Below are positions 43,298 through 51,198 of a stretch of 64,000 nucleotides of DNA, one piece after another. Source of the DNA: an uncultured Ruminococcus sp. GTDB taxonomy: Bacteria; Bacillota; Clostridia; Oscillospirales; Ruminococcaceae. The DNA lies in NCBI GenBank assembly GCA_900538575.1, contig UPZA01000004.1, positions 171,731 through 235,730 on the forward strand, written 5' to 3'. Every line of letters begins with the position of its first letter. Position 1 is the first letter of the stretch. The position numbers were made by a program, and so were the translations under genes. Under the pieces are notes generated by a model that saw only the letters and a program-made list of their open reading frames with translations, was not told where the DNA came from and ran no database searches.

Positions 43298-45505
43298 TCA
43301 TCTGAATTTTTTCAGTCTTAATGCGTTTGCCAATACAGACACTGAGCTAAGACTCATTGCCGCAGCAGCAATCATAGGATTAAGCAGAGGTCCGCCGAAA
43401 ATATGAAGAACTCCCATTGCAACCGGTATACCCAGCACATTGTAACCGAATGCCCAGAAAAGATTCTGCTTTATATTTCTTATAGCGGCACGGCTTAATC
43501 TTACAGCGGTGTCTACGCCCTCGAGACTGCCGTTCATTAAAACTATATCCGCACTTTCAATCGCAACGTCTGTTCCTGTTCCAATCGCTATGCCGACATC
43601 TGCCTGAGCCAAAGCCGGAGCGTCGTTAATACCGTCTCCTATCATTGCGGTAGTCTTTCCCTCGTCCTGAAGCTTTTTAATCTGATAAGCCTTGTCCTCC
43701 GGCATTACTTCTGCAATAACCTTTTTTATAGACGCCTGACCGGCTATAGCCGCAGCGGTTTTTTCACTGTCACCAGTAAGCATTACGCATTCTATACCGC
43801 TTTTCTCAAGACTCTCGATAGCGTTATGGCTGTCGTGCTTTATTTTATCAGCTACGGCAATAATACCGGCAGCCTTTCCGCTGTATGCACACATTACGGG
43901 AGTTTTACCGGCTTCTGCAAATTCGGCGGCTATTTTTTCTATCCCTGACGTATCCACATTATTTTCGGACATCAGGCGTTTATTTCCTATAAGAACGGTA
44001 TTGCCGCCGATCTCCGCCCTTATTCCCATTCCTGATATATATTCAAAGCTTTCCACTTCTGAAAACGGAATGTTCCGGTTTTCCGCTTCCCTTACTATAC
44101 TTTCTCCTAAAGGATGCTCCGACCGTTTCTCAGCAGACGCGCACAAAGCCAGAATATTATTCTCATCGAAGCCTTCAGTTACTTTAATATCTGTAACAGA
44201 AGGAATCCCTTCTGTTACCGTTCCGGTTTTATCGAATACGGCAGTATTAATTTTATGAGCCGTTTCAAGAACTTCTCCACCTTTAATAAGGATTCCCATT
44301 TTTGCTCCCCGTCCGGTAGCAACCATAATAGCGGTAGGAGTAGCGAGTCCGAGTGCGCAGGGGCAAGCTATAACAAGAACGGAAACAAATATAGTCATAC
44401 AGAAGGAGGCCGACTCGCCGGCAAGCTTCCATCCGATTGCCGCAATTATTGCCAAAGCGATAACAACAGGAACAAAATACGCTGAAATAACATCGGCAAG
44501 TCTGGCAATAGGAGCCTTTCTTCCCTGAGCTTCCTCCACAAGTCTTATAATTTGAGATAAAGCAGTATCTGCTCCTACCTTTTCAGCAATATATTCAATA
44601 TAGCCGTTTTTATTTATAGAAGCCCCTATTACCTTATCGCCCGTCTTTTTTTCCACAGGTATGCTTTCACCGGTCAGCATAGATTCGTCAACCGATGTAG
44701 CGCCCGATATAACGGTTCCGTCAACAGGAAAACGTTCTCCCGGCTTAACTATAACCGTATCTCCTATCCGGACAAGCTCTGATTTCACCTGAATTTCCTT
44801 TGCTCCGCGTCTGACCGTTGCAATTTTGGGAGAAAGCTCCATAAGCTCCCTTATAGCCTGTGAAGATTTTCCCTTTGAAACAGCCTCCAAATATTTGCCC
44901 AGCGTTATTAAGGTTAAAATTACAGCAGCCGATTCAAAATAAAGATGCATTGCATAATGCCCGTGTCCCTCAATTATTTTATAGATAGCATACAGACCAT
45001 AACCAACGGCGGACAATGTTCCTACCGCTATAAGACTATCCATATTGGGACTAAGATGAATAAGATTTCTAATACCGGCAATATAAAACTTTATTCCGGC
45101 AATCATAACCGGTATAGTAAGTATAAGCTGAAGAAGCGCAAAATTAAGCGGACTGTCCATCGGGTCTATTATCGAAGGAAGCGGCAGACCTACCATGTGT
45201 CCCATACTTACTATAAGCAGCGGCGCCGAAAAGCATACCGATATAATAAATCTTTTAAACAACAGCTCATGTGCAGATTTTCGGGGCTTTTCATCGCTCG
45301 CGGACGCCGCGTCATAACCCGCCTTACGAATAGCAGATAAAATATCATTCTCTGATAAATTTTTATCCTCGTATGTTACATAAAGCTTTTCGGCCGCAAA
45401 GTTTACATTCGCTTTCTCTATACCGTCAAGCTTATTCATCGCCCTTTCTATTCTTGCGGCGCATGCCGAACAGGTCATTCCAGAAATTTTATAGGTTTTT
45501 TCCAT
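43298..45505 (-). CDS. copA: Copper-exporting P1B-type ATPase
   Basis: 735 residues. One N-terminal heavy-metal domain carries GMTCSACAARIE (residues 9-20). Eight membrane helices are expected. The ion-channel motif is CPCALGLATP (about 380), the phosphorylated Asp is in DKTGTVTEG (about 424), and GDGINDAPALAQADVG closes the ATP site. The CPC motif and YN/MSxS residues in the last helices (AFGYNVLG; AAMSLSSVSV) are typical of Cu(I) exporters. No copZ or csoR is adjacent. A 7-bp inverted repeat at the promoter suggests a repressor. Confidence 0.94.
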   Translation of the reverse strand: MEKTYKISGMTCSACAARIERAMNKLDGIEKANVNFAAEKLYVTYEDKNLSENDILSAIRKAGYDAASASDEKPRKSAHELLFKRFIISVCFSAPLLIVSMGHMVGLPLPSIIDPMDSPLNFALLQLILTIPVMIAGIKFYIAGIRNLIHLSPNMDSLIAVGTLSAVGYGLYAIYKIIEGHGHYAMHLYFESAAVILTLITLGKYLEAVSKGKSSQAIRELMELSPKIATVRRGAKEIQVKSELVRIGDTVIVKPGERFPVDGTVISGATSVDESMLTGESIPVEKKTGDKVIGASINKNGYIEYIAEKVGADTALSQIIRLVEEAQGRKAPIARLADVISAYFVPVVIALAIIAAIGWKLAGESASFCMTIFVSVLVIACPCALGLATPTAIMVATGRGAKMGILIKGGEVLETAHKINTAVFDKTGTVTEGIPSVTDIKVTEGFDENNILALCASAEKRSEHPLGESIVREAENRNIPFSEVESFEYISGMGIRAEIGGNTVLIGNKRLMSENNVDTSGIEKIAAEFAEAGKTPVMCAYSGKAAGIIAVADKIKHDSHNAIESLEKSGIECVMLTGDSEKTAAAIAGQASIKKVIAEVMPEDKAYQIKKLQDEGKTTAMIGDGINDAPALAQADVGIAIGTGTDVAIESADIVLMNGSLEGVDTAVRLSRAAIRNIKQNLFWAFGYNVLGIPVAMGVLHIFGGPLLNPMIAAAAMSLSSVSVLANALRLKKFR

Positions 45506-45563
45506 GTCTGATCCTCCTTTTATATTATTATTGTCTGTTTTCCAAAAAAATATTTACCGCACC

Positions 45564-45581
45564 AGTAAGCGTAAGCTTACT
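45564..45581 (-). promoter_or_regulatory. Operator-like inverted repeat upstream of copA
   Basis: AGTAAGC and GCTTACT, perfect arms around 4 bases, just downstream of a minus-strand TATAAT near 45597-45602. It does not match the CopY box. The regulator is unknown. Confidence 0.5.
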
Positions 45582-45698
45582 TATGCTATATTATTATATC
45601 ATACCCGCTTTTTATTTTCAACTCCAAAATTATTGAGTTTATACATATAATTTATAGTTAAAAATAAACAAATCAATTTTTAAATAAGAGCATTTAAT

Positions 45699-45727
45699 TG
45701 CAATGCGGATTGAAATATGATAGAATA
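45699..45727 (+). promoter_or_regulatory. Promoter of the GH95-GH26 operon
   Basis: TTGCAA (45699-45704), a 17-base spacer and TAGAAT (45722-45727), 44 bases before the ATG. Confidence 0.65.
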
Positions 45728-45770
45728 GAAAAAATAATATAAGTAATCCGAAGTGTCAGGAGGCATTTTA

Positions 45771-48083
45771 ATGAACGAATCAGTATTATGGTATTCTCAG
45801 CCGGCAGAAGATTTCAACAGCGCTTTGCCTGTAGGAAACGGCAGAATCGGCGCAATGGTATACGGACGTCCTGAAAATGAAATTATTCAGCTCAACGAGG
45901 ATTCAGTATGGTCGGGAGGAAAAAGAAACAGAATCAATCCCGACGCTGCAGAAGGACTTCATGAAATAAGAAAGCTGATACTTGAGGAAAAAATAGAAGA
46001 AGCCGAAGAACTGGCCTTCAGAAAGCTGCAGGGCGTTACGCCAAACTGCCGTCATTATATGCCGCTCGGCAATCTTGATATAAAAATGAAGCTCGGCGGA
46101 GAAAAAGCTAAGAATTACAGAAGAGGCTTAGATCTTGAAACTGCCGTGGCCTTTACAGAGTTTTCCGTCGGGGAAGCAAAATATAAACGCGAGGTATTCG
46201 CTTCCGAGCCTGACAGCATAATCGCAGTCCACATCACGTCTGAAAACGGTCTTATAAATCTTTCCGCAGGTCTTGACGGACGCGACGATTATTACGATGA
46301 TAACCGTCCGGTTAAAAAAAACGTCATACTTTATTCCGGAGGCTCCGGCGGACGCGGCGGCATCCTCTTTGCGTCGGCGCTTTCCGCCGTATCGGAGGAC
46401 GGAAAAATATATACGGAAGGAAACAGACTTATAATTGAAAATTCCTCAAACGCTACTATTATACTAAGCGCAAGAACAAGCTACTATGTAGGAGAAGCCT
46501 TTGAGGAATCCGCCGTTATGGACATCGACTACGCCTCTGAATGCAGCTTTGACGAACTTTACTACAGACACGAATGCGATTACCGAGAATTATATTCAAG
46601 AGTAAGATTAACGCTGTCCGATAACAGCGACGGCGGATCGGAGCTTCCGACAGACGAGCGTATATTGAGAATGCGCGGAAACGACTTTGACGATAAAGAA
46701 TGCGACAGGCATATCCATGATAACGGTCTTATGGTTCTTTATTACAATTTTTCACGGTATCTTATGATATCCGGCAGCCGCCCCGGTTCCCTCCCCCTCA
46801 ATCTACAAGGTATCTGGAATCAGGATATGTGGCCTGCATGGGGCGGAAGATACACCATAAATATAAATACAGAAATGAATTACTGGACCGCAGAAAGCTC
46901 AAATCTTTCAGAATGTCATCTTCCGCTGTTCGAGCTAATAGAAAAGATACGCGTTTCAGGCAGTGAAACTGCCGAGAAAATGTATGGCTGCAAGGGCTTT
47001 GTATGCCACCATAATACCGATTTATGGGGCGATTCCGCCCCGCAGGATCTATGGATGCCGGCTACAATTTGGCCTATGGGAGCCGCATGGCTTTGTCTGC
47101 ATATTTTTGAGCATTACGAATACACACTTGACAAGGAATTCCTTGCTTCTCATTATGACGCTCTCAAAGAAGCCGCCCTTTTCTTTACAGATTATCTTAC
47201 AGAAAATAAAAACGGTCAGCTCATTACATGCCCTTCAGTATCTCCTGAAAATACCTATCTTACAGAAAAAGGCATTAAGGGATCTCTTTGCGCCGGTCCG
47301 TCAATGGACAGCCAGATAATAACAGTTCTTTTCAATGATGTAATAAAGGCGGCAAAAATTCTTGATAAAGATTATTCATTTATAAAAAAGCTTCAGTCCA
47401 TGCTTGAAAAGATTCCTAAGCCTGAAACCGGAAAATATGGTCAGATAAAAGAGTGGGCCGTTGATTATGACGAGGTGGAAATAGGACACCGGCATATCTC
47501 ACAGCTTTTTGCACTACATCCGGCAGATCTTATTACACCGTATAAAACTCCGCGTCTTGCCGACGCCGCCAGAGCTACGCTCATAAGACGGCTCGTTCAC
47601 GGCGGAGGTCATACCGGATGGAGCCGCGCTTGGATTACAAATATGTGGGCAAGACTGCTTGACAGTGACATGGTGTATGAAAATCTTCAAAAGCTACTTG
47701 CATACTCTACAAATCCAAACCTGTTCGATTCACATCCCCCTTTCCAGATAGACGGTAATTTCGGCGGAGCTTCCGGCATTAACGAAGCGCTTCTACAAAG
47801 CCACAGCGGTGAAATAAATCTCCTGCCCGCACTGCCTTCCGAATGGAAAAACGGAGAGGTTAAAGGTTTAAAAGCAAAGGGCGGCTTTGAGGTTTCAATT
47901 AAATGGAGCGAGGGTAAGCTTCAGTCGGCGGAAATTAAATCCCTCTGCGGCATGCAGTGCCGTCTAAGAGCAAATACGGTGGTCAGTATTTCCTGCGACG
48001 GTAAAAATGTTAATTCTAAGCTTGCTGATAATATTATTTTATTTGATACCGAAAAAGACAGGATTTATACTATAAGGAGTTAA
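45771..48083 (+). CDS. GH95 alpha-L-fucosidase/alpha-L-galactosidase
   Basis: 770 residues from ATG 45771 (AGGAGG at 45758-45763; an upstream GTG overlaps the SD). There is no signal peptide, so it acts on imported oligosaccharides. GH95 features are clear: an N-terminal beta-sandwich starting ESVLWYSQPAEDFNSALPVG and a helical barrel containing NLQGIWNQDMWPAWGG, NINTEMNYW (about residue 363, asparagines that act as base in characterised members), GHRHISQLFALHP and DGNFGGASGINEALLQSH. Known members remove alpha-1,2-L-fucose or L-galactose from xyloglucan or mucin-type chains; xyloglucan fits the neighbours. The next gene starts 10 bases after its stop. Confidence 0.93.
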   Translation: MNESVLWYSQPAEDFNSALPVGNGRIGAMVYGRPENEIIQLNEDSVWSGGKRNRINPDAAEGLHEIRKLILEEKIEEAEELAFRKLQGVTPNCRHYMPLGNLDIKMKLGGEKAKNYRRGLDLETAVAFTEFSVGEAKYKREVFASEPDSIIAVHITSENGLINLSAGLDGRDDYYDDNRPVKKNVILYSGGSGGRGGILFASALSAVSEDGKIYTEGNRLIIENSSNATIILSARTSYYVGEAFEESAVMDIDYASECSFDELYYRHECDYRELYSRVRLTLSDNSDGGSELPTDERILRMRGNDFDDKECDRHIHDNGLMVLYYNFSRYLMISGSRPGSLPLNLQGIWNQDMWPAWGGRYTININTEMNYWTAESSNLSECHLPLFELIEKIRVSGSETAEKMYGCKGFVCHHNTDLWGDSAPQDLWMPATIWPMGAAWLCLHIFEHYEYTLDKEFLASHYDALKEAALFFTDYLTENKNGQLITCPSVSPENTYLTEKGIKGSLCAGPSMDSQIITVLFNDVIKAAKILDKDYSFIKKLQSMLEKIPKPETGKYGQIKEWAVDYDEVEIGHRHISQLFALHPADLITPYKTPRLADAARATLIRRLVHGGGHTGWSRAWITNMWARLLDSDMVYENLQKLLAYSTNPNLFDSHPPFQIDGNFGGASGINEALLQSHSGEINLLPALPSEWKNGEVKGLKAKGGFEVSIKWSEGKLQSAEIKSLCGMQCRLRANTVVSISCDGKNVNSKLADNIILFDTEKDRIYTIRS

Positions 48084-48093
48084 GAAAACAATC

Positions 48094-49683
48094 ATGAAAA
48101 AATTCAAGACGGCGGCTATGCTTATGACTTTTGTACTGCTTACCGCCTGCGAACCTATATCGCAAAATCCATTAGGGACATCTGCTGCGGACGAATCCGA
48201 AAGTATTCTTTCCACTGAGGAAATAACAATGGAAACTGAAGAAACTGTTTCATTCACAGAATATGTCGCTGAAGTCCCGGAAATTAAAAATGCAGAGGCG
48301 AACATGATTATTGAAGCGGAGGAATGCAGTCTCGGCGGAAGTCTATACACCTCTGACAGCCGCAAAGGATTTTCAGGCGAAGGATATGTTACGGGATTTT
48401 ACGGAGGATCGGCAGATCAACTGGAAATTTCTTTTGAAACTGAAACAAACCAGCATTATGATATAACAATCTGTGCGGCGGCAGACGCTGAAATCTCTAA
48501 TCATATTGAAGTAAACGGAAAAAAACTTCAGGATTTTTCAATAAACGGAGATGGAAATTTTACAAGAATAACCTTTTACGGAATTTATATGAACGAGGGA
48601 GAAAATATAATAACCGTCAAATCAGGCAATGAAAACTTTGACCTCGATTATCTTGAAATAACAAACAACGAGACAATCTACGATACTGATTTCGAACTTC
48701 CTGAGACGCCTGCAAACCCTGATACTTCAAAGGAAGCGTCAGCTCTTCTAGATTATATGAAAAACCAATTCGGGAAAAAAATCATTACAGGACAGTATGC
48801 GTCAAACGACCAAAACAAGGAGCTTGAACTGATATATAAAACTACCGGAAAATACCCCGCAATACGTTTCGGCGATATCGGCGGCTATTCCAGCAGCAAT
48901 ACGCCGTCAGTAAGCGAAATAAACGCCGCTGCGGACTGGGCTGACAGAGGCGGAATTGTCGGCTTTATGTGGTATTGGAATTCACCGTCCGAAACAAAAT
49001 CGTCTGTTTACAGCAAGGAAACAAATTTCAGTCTGAAAGCGGCGATGACCGATCAGGATATAGCTGAAATGGATATTTCCAAGATAAACGAGCTTTATTC
49101 CAAGGGTCTCATAACTGTCGAGTGCCTTAATATAATTAAGGATATAGACGCTGTTTCAAATTCTCTTGACACATTGGCGCAAAAGAATATACCTGTCCTA
49201 TGGCGTCCTCTTCATGAAGCGGGCGGCGAATGGTTCTGGTGGGGCTCGGAAGGACCGGAAGCATACAAATGGCTTTATAACCTTATGTATGAAAGAATGA
49301 CTGAATACCACAAGCTGGATAATCTTATATGGATATGGAACGGTCAGAGCGAGGATTATCTTGTAGACGACGACCGTTTTGACATTGCCGCAATAGATAT
49401 CTACCTTGATCCAGGAACTGAATACAGCAGCCGCTCGGAGCAATATCTATGGCTGAAAAAGATAACTGAAAGCGGAAAGCTTTTGGCAATAAGCGAATGC
49501 AGCTCTCTGCCAAGCATAGACGATATGGTCAGGGACAATTCCCTTTGGTCGTTTTTCGGACTTTGGTTCGGCGATTATATCACCGGTCCCGCAGGAAATC
49601 TTTCAGAAATTTACACGCAAAAGGAAGAATTCATTAAAATGTATAATGCCGAAAACGCCGTTACGCTTGACATATTGCAATGA
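48094..49683 (+). CDS. Lipoprotein GH26 mannanase with N-terminal CBM35-like module
   Basis: 529 residues. The lipobox LLTAC (Cys about residue 19) predicts a membrane lipoprotein. Residues about 70-200 form a CBM35-like beta-sandwich (IIEAEECSLGG, GYVTGFYGGSADQLEISFET). The GH26 barrel follows from about 220, with the acid/base Glu in LWRPLHEAGGEWFWWG (about 375) and the nucleophile Glu in LLAISECSS (about 468). Endo-beta-1,4-mannanase is the commonest activity. Unlike the GH5 enzymes it has no dockerin and is held on the cell by lipid. It is co-transcribed with GH95. Confidence 0.92.
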   Translation: MKKFKTAAMLMTFVLLTACEPISQNPLGTSAADESESILSTEEITMETEETVSFTEYVAEVPEIKNAEANMIIEAEECSLGGSLYTSDSRKGFSGEGYVTGFYGGSADQLEISFETETNQHYDITICAAADAEISNHIEVNGKKLQDFSINGDGNFTRITFYGIYMNEGENIITVKSGNENFDLDYLEITNNETIYDTDFELPETPANPDTSKEASALLDYMKNQFGKKIITGQYASNDQNKELELIYKTTGKYPAIRFGDIGGYSSSNTPSVSEINAAADWADRGGIVGFMWYWNSPSETKSSVYSKETNFSLKAAMTDQDIAEMDISKINELYSKGLITVECLNIIKDIDAVSNSLDTLAQKNIPVLWRPLHEAGGEWFWWGSEGPEAYKWLYNLMYERMTEYHKLDNLIWIWNGQSEDYLVDDDRFDIAAIDIYLDPGTEYSSRSEQYLWLKKITESGKLLAISECSSLPSIDDMVRDNSLWSFFGLWFGDYITGPAGNLSEIYTQKEEFIKMYNAENAVTLDILQ

Positions 49684-49703
49684 AAAATTGATGAAAGCGC
49701 CTT

Positions 49704-49728
49704 AAAGCCCGTAGCTACGGGCTTTTTT
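49704..49728 (+). terminator. Terminator of the GH95-GH26 operon
   Basis: A 22-base perfect palindrome (AAAGCCCGTAG and its complement) ending in six T, 20 bases after the GH26 stop. Confidence 0.88.
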
Positions 49729-49729
49729 G

Positions 49730-50060
49730 ATATCCATACGAAGAAAAAAGTTGAAAACCATAGATTATAAAACCGAAAAACACCGTCTGACAGGATTCGA
49801 ACTCTGAAATCAGGAGATATCAATGAAAATAAGACGGATAAAGGCAAGTTAAGCGAAGGCGCATATATGTACAGCGGTTTTTTTGAGATTTTGAGGAAAG
49901 TAATCGTTTTTATGACCTATGAAGAACTGAAAAACGCTCCGAACCCGAAAAGAAAATGATGAGCATAGATTCGGAAATTGCTCGTTTGACCGTTCAAATC
50001 GCCAAACGCAAAAATGCCGTTTGATCGGCATAGGCAGGGTACGTTTGACAAGCGGGGCTT
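49730..50060 (+). other. Spacer with possible gene remnants
   Basis: No intact gene. Two short plus-strand frames look coding: one of about 40 codons ending 49958 (KGKLSEGAYMYSG, then MTYEELKNAPNPKRK) and one reading MSIDSEIARLTVQIAKRKNA that ends 50024, overlapping in another frame. The second resembles a helical tail of a small accessory or plasmid-type protein. They could be parts of one decayed gene with a frameshift near 49955. Low certainty. Confidence 0.3.
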
Positions 50061-50075
50061 ATTAGGGTATTTTCG

Positions 50076-50126
50076 CATAGCTGTAACTATGTTTGCCTTG
50101 ACTTCCGAAATGATTTTATATACAAT
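50076..50126 (+). promoter_or_regulatory. Promoter and MET-box-like site of the LysR gene
   Basis: TTGACT (50098-50103), a 17-base spacer and TACAAT (50121-50126). Upstream lies CATAG-6 bases-CTATG (50076-50091), one base shorter than the MET-box TATAGTTTNAAACTATA known for MtaR/MetR-type regulators. Confidence 0.55.
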
Positions 50127-50189
50127 ATTAGTATGATTGTACATAAAAGACAAGATAATGATAATTGTCGTTCAGAAAGGAAGCTCCAT

Positions 50190-51086
50190 ATGACAATCCA
50201 GCAGTTAAAATATGCCGTAACAGCGGCAGAAAAAGGTACTATGAGCGAAGCGGCACAGTTCCTGTTTATAGCTCAGCCAAGCCTGACGAATGCTATAAGA
50301 GACTTGGAAAAGGAACTTCGCATCACCATTTTTCACCGTACAAACAAAGGAATCATAGCTACTAACGAGGGAGAAGAATTTCTCGGTTACGCCCGTCAGA
50401 TATTGCAGCAGGTAGGACTGATTGAAGAAAAATACATTGACGGGAAATCACGTAAGCAGATTTTTTCCGTTTCGGCGCAGCATTATTCCTTTGCGGTCAA
50501 CGCTTTTGTGGACGTTATAAAAACATTCGGCAGTCAAAGCTATGATTTCACGCTTCGTGAAACTCAGACATACGAAATTATACAGGACGTCTCTCGGCTA
50601 AAAAGCGAAGTGGGAATATTATACCTTTCACGGGAAAATGAAAATATCATAGGCAAAATAATAACCGAAAGCGGACTGATCTTCGAGGAGCTTTTTACCG
50701 CGTCGCCACACGTTTTTATCAGTTACCGCCACCCCCTTGCGGAAAAAGAATGTATTTCTCTGTATGATTTGAAGAATTATCCATATCTCTGCTTTGAACA
50801 GGGCGACTATAATTCATTTTATTTTTCTGAGGAAATATTAAGCTCCATATCACGCGAAATGACTATTAAGGTGCGTGACCGGGCAACCCTTTTTAACCTT
50901 GCGGTAGGACTTGACGGATATACTATAAGCACCGGAATAATCAGCCACGAGCTGAATGGAGAAAACATTATTGCACGTCCGCTTGACATTGACGAATGTA
51001 TTAGAATCGGTACAGTTACAAGAAAAAATATGACTCTCAGCCGCCTTGGCACAGCTTATATGAACGCTCTAAAGAACCATATTTAA
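50190..51086 (+). CDS. LysR-family regulator, probable methionine regulator (MetR/MtaR-like)
   Basis: 298 residues from ATG 50190, chosen for AAAGGAAG upstream and the standard start TIQQLKYAVTAAEKGTMSEAA. An N-terminal winged helix-turn-helix (residues 1-60) precedes a periplasmic-binding-like effector domain. It is directly upstream of metE and on the same strand, with a near-perfect MET-box between them and a weaker one in its own promoter. Activation of metE-metF when methionine is scarce, with homocysteine as a possible cofactor, is inferred from relatives. CysB-like control of sulfur genes is the alternative. Confidence 0.85.
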   Translation: MTIQQLKYAVTAAEKGTMSEAAQFLFIAQPSLTNAIRDLEKELRITIFHRTNKGIIATNEGEEFLGYARQILQQVGLIEEKYIDGKSRKQIFSVSAQHYSFAVNAFVDVIKTFGSQSYDFTLRETQTYEIIQDVSRLKSEVGILYLSRENENIIGKIITESGLIFEELFTASPHVFISYRHPLAEKECISLYDLKNYPYLCFEQGDYNSFYFSEEILSSISREMTIKVRDRATLFNLAVGLDGYTISTGIISHELNGENIIARPLDIDECIRIGTVTRKNMTLSRLGTAYMNALKNHI

Positions 51087-51120
51087 GCTTGATATAGCTA
51101 AAAACTATATCAAGCTTAAA
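51082..51120 (+). promoter_or_regulatory. MET-box inside a 16-bp inverted repeat upstream of metE
   Basis: TATAGCTAAAAACTATA at 51093-51109 matches the MET-box TATAGTTTNAAACTATA at 14 of 16 defined positions. It is nested in a larger perfect repeat with 16-base arms (51082-51097 and 51105-51120) that includes the LysR stop codon. It lies about 65 bases upstream of the expected metE transcription start, the usual place for LysR activation. Confidence 0.65.
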
Positions 51121-51131
51121 TAAATAAGTAT

Positions 51132-51160
51132 TTTACAATTGCACCTTTCCGCAGTAAAAT
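51132..51160 (+). promoter_or_regulatory. Promoter of metE-metF
   Basis: TTTACA (51132-51137), a 17-base spacer and TAAAAT (51155-51160): a weak promoter, as expected for an activated gene. Confidence 0.55.
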
Positions 51161-51198
51161 ATAAATATACAAAAACTGCTTCGAAAGGACATTTAAAT

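Noticed and set aside
51082..51120. Simple rho-independent terminator after the LysR gene
   Set aside because: The stem is perfect but AT-rich and not followed by a T run; its centre matches a MET-box, so a regulatory site is the better reading.
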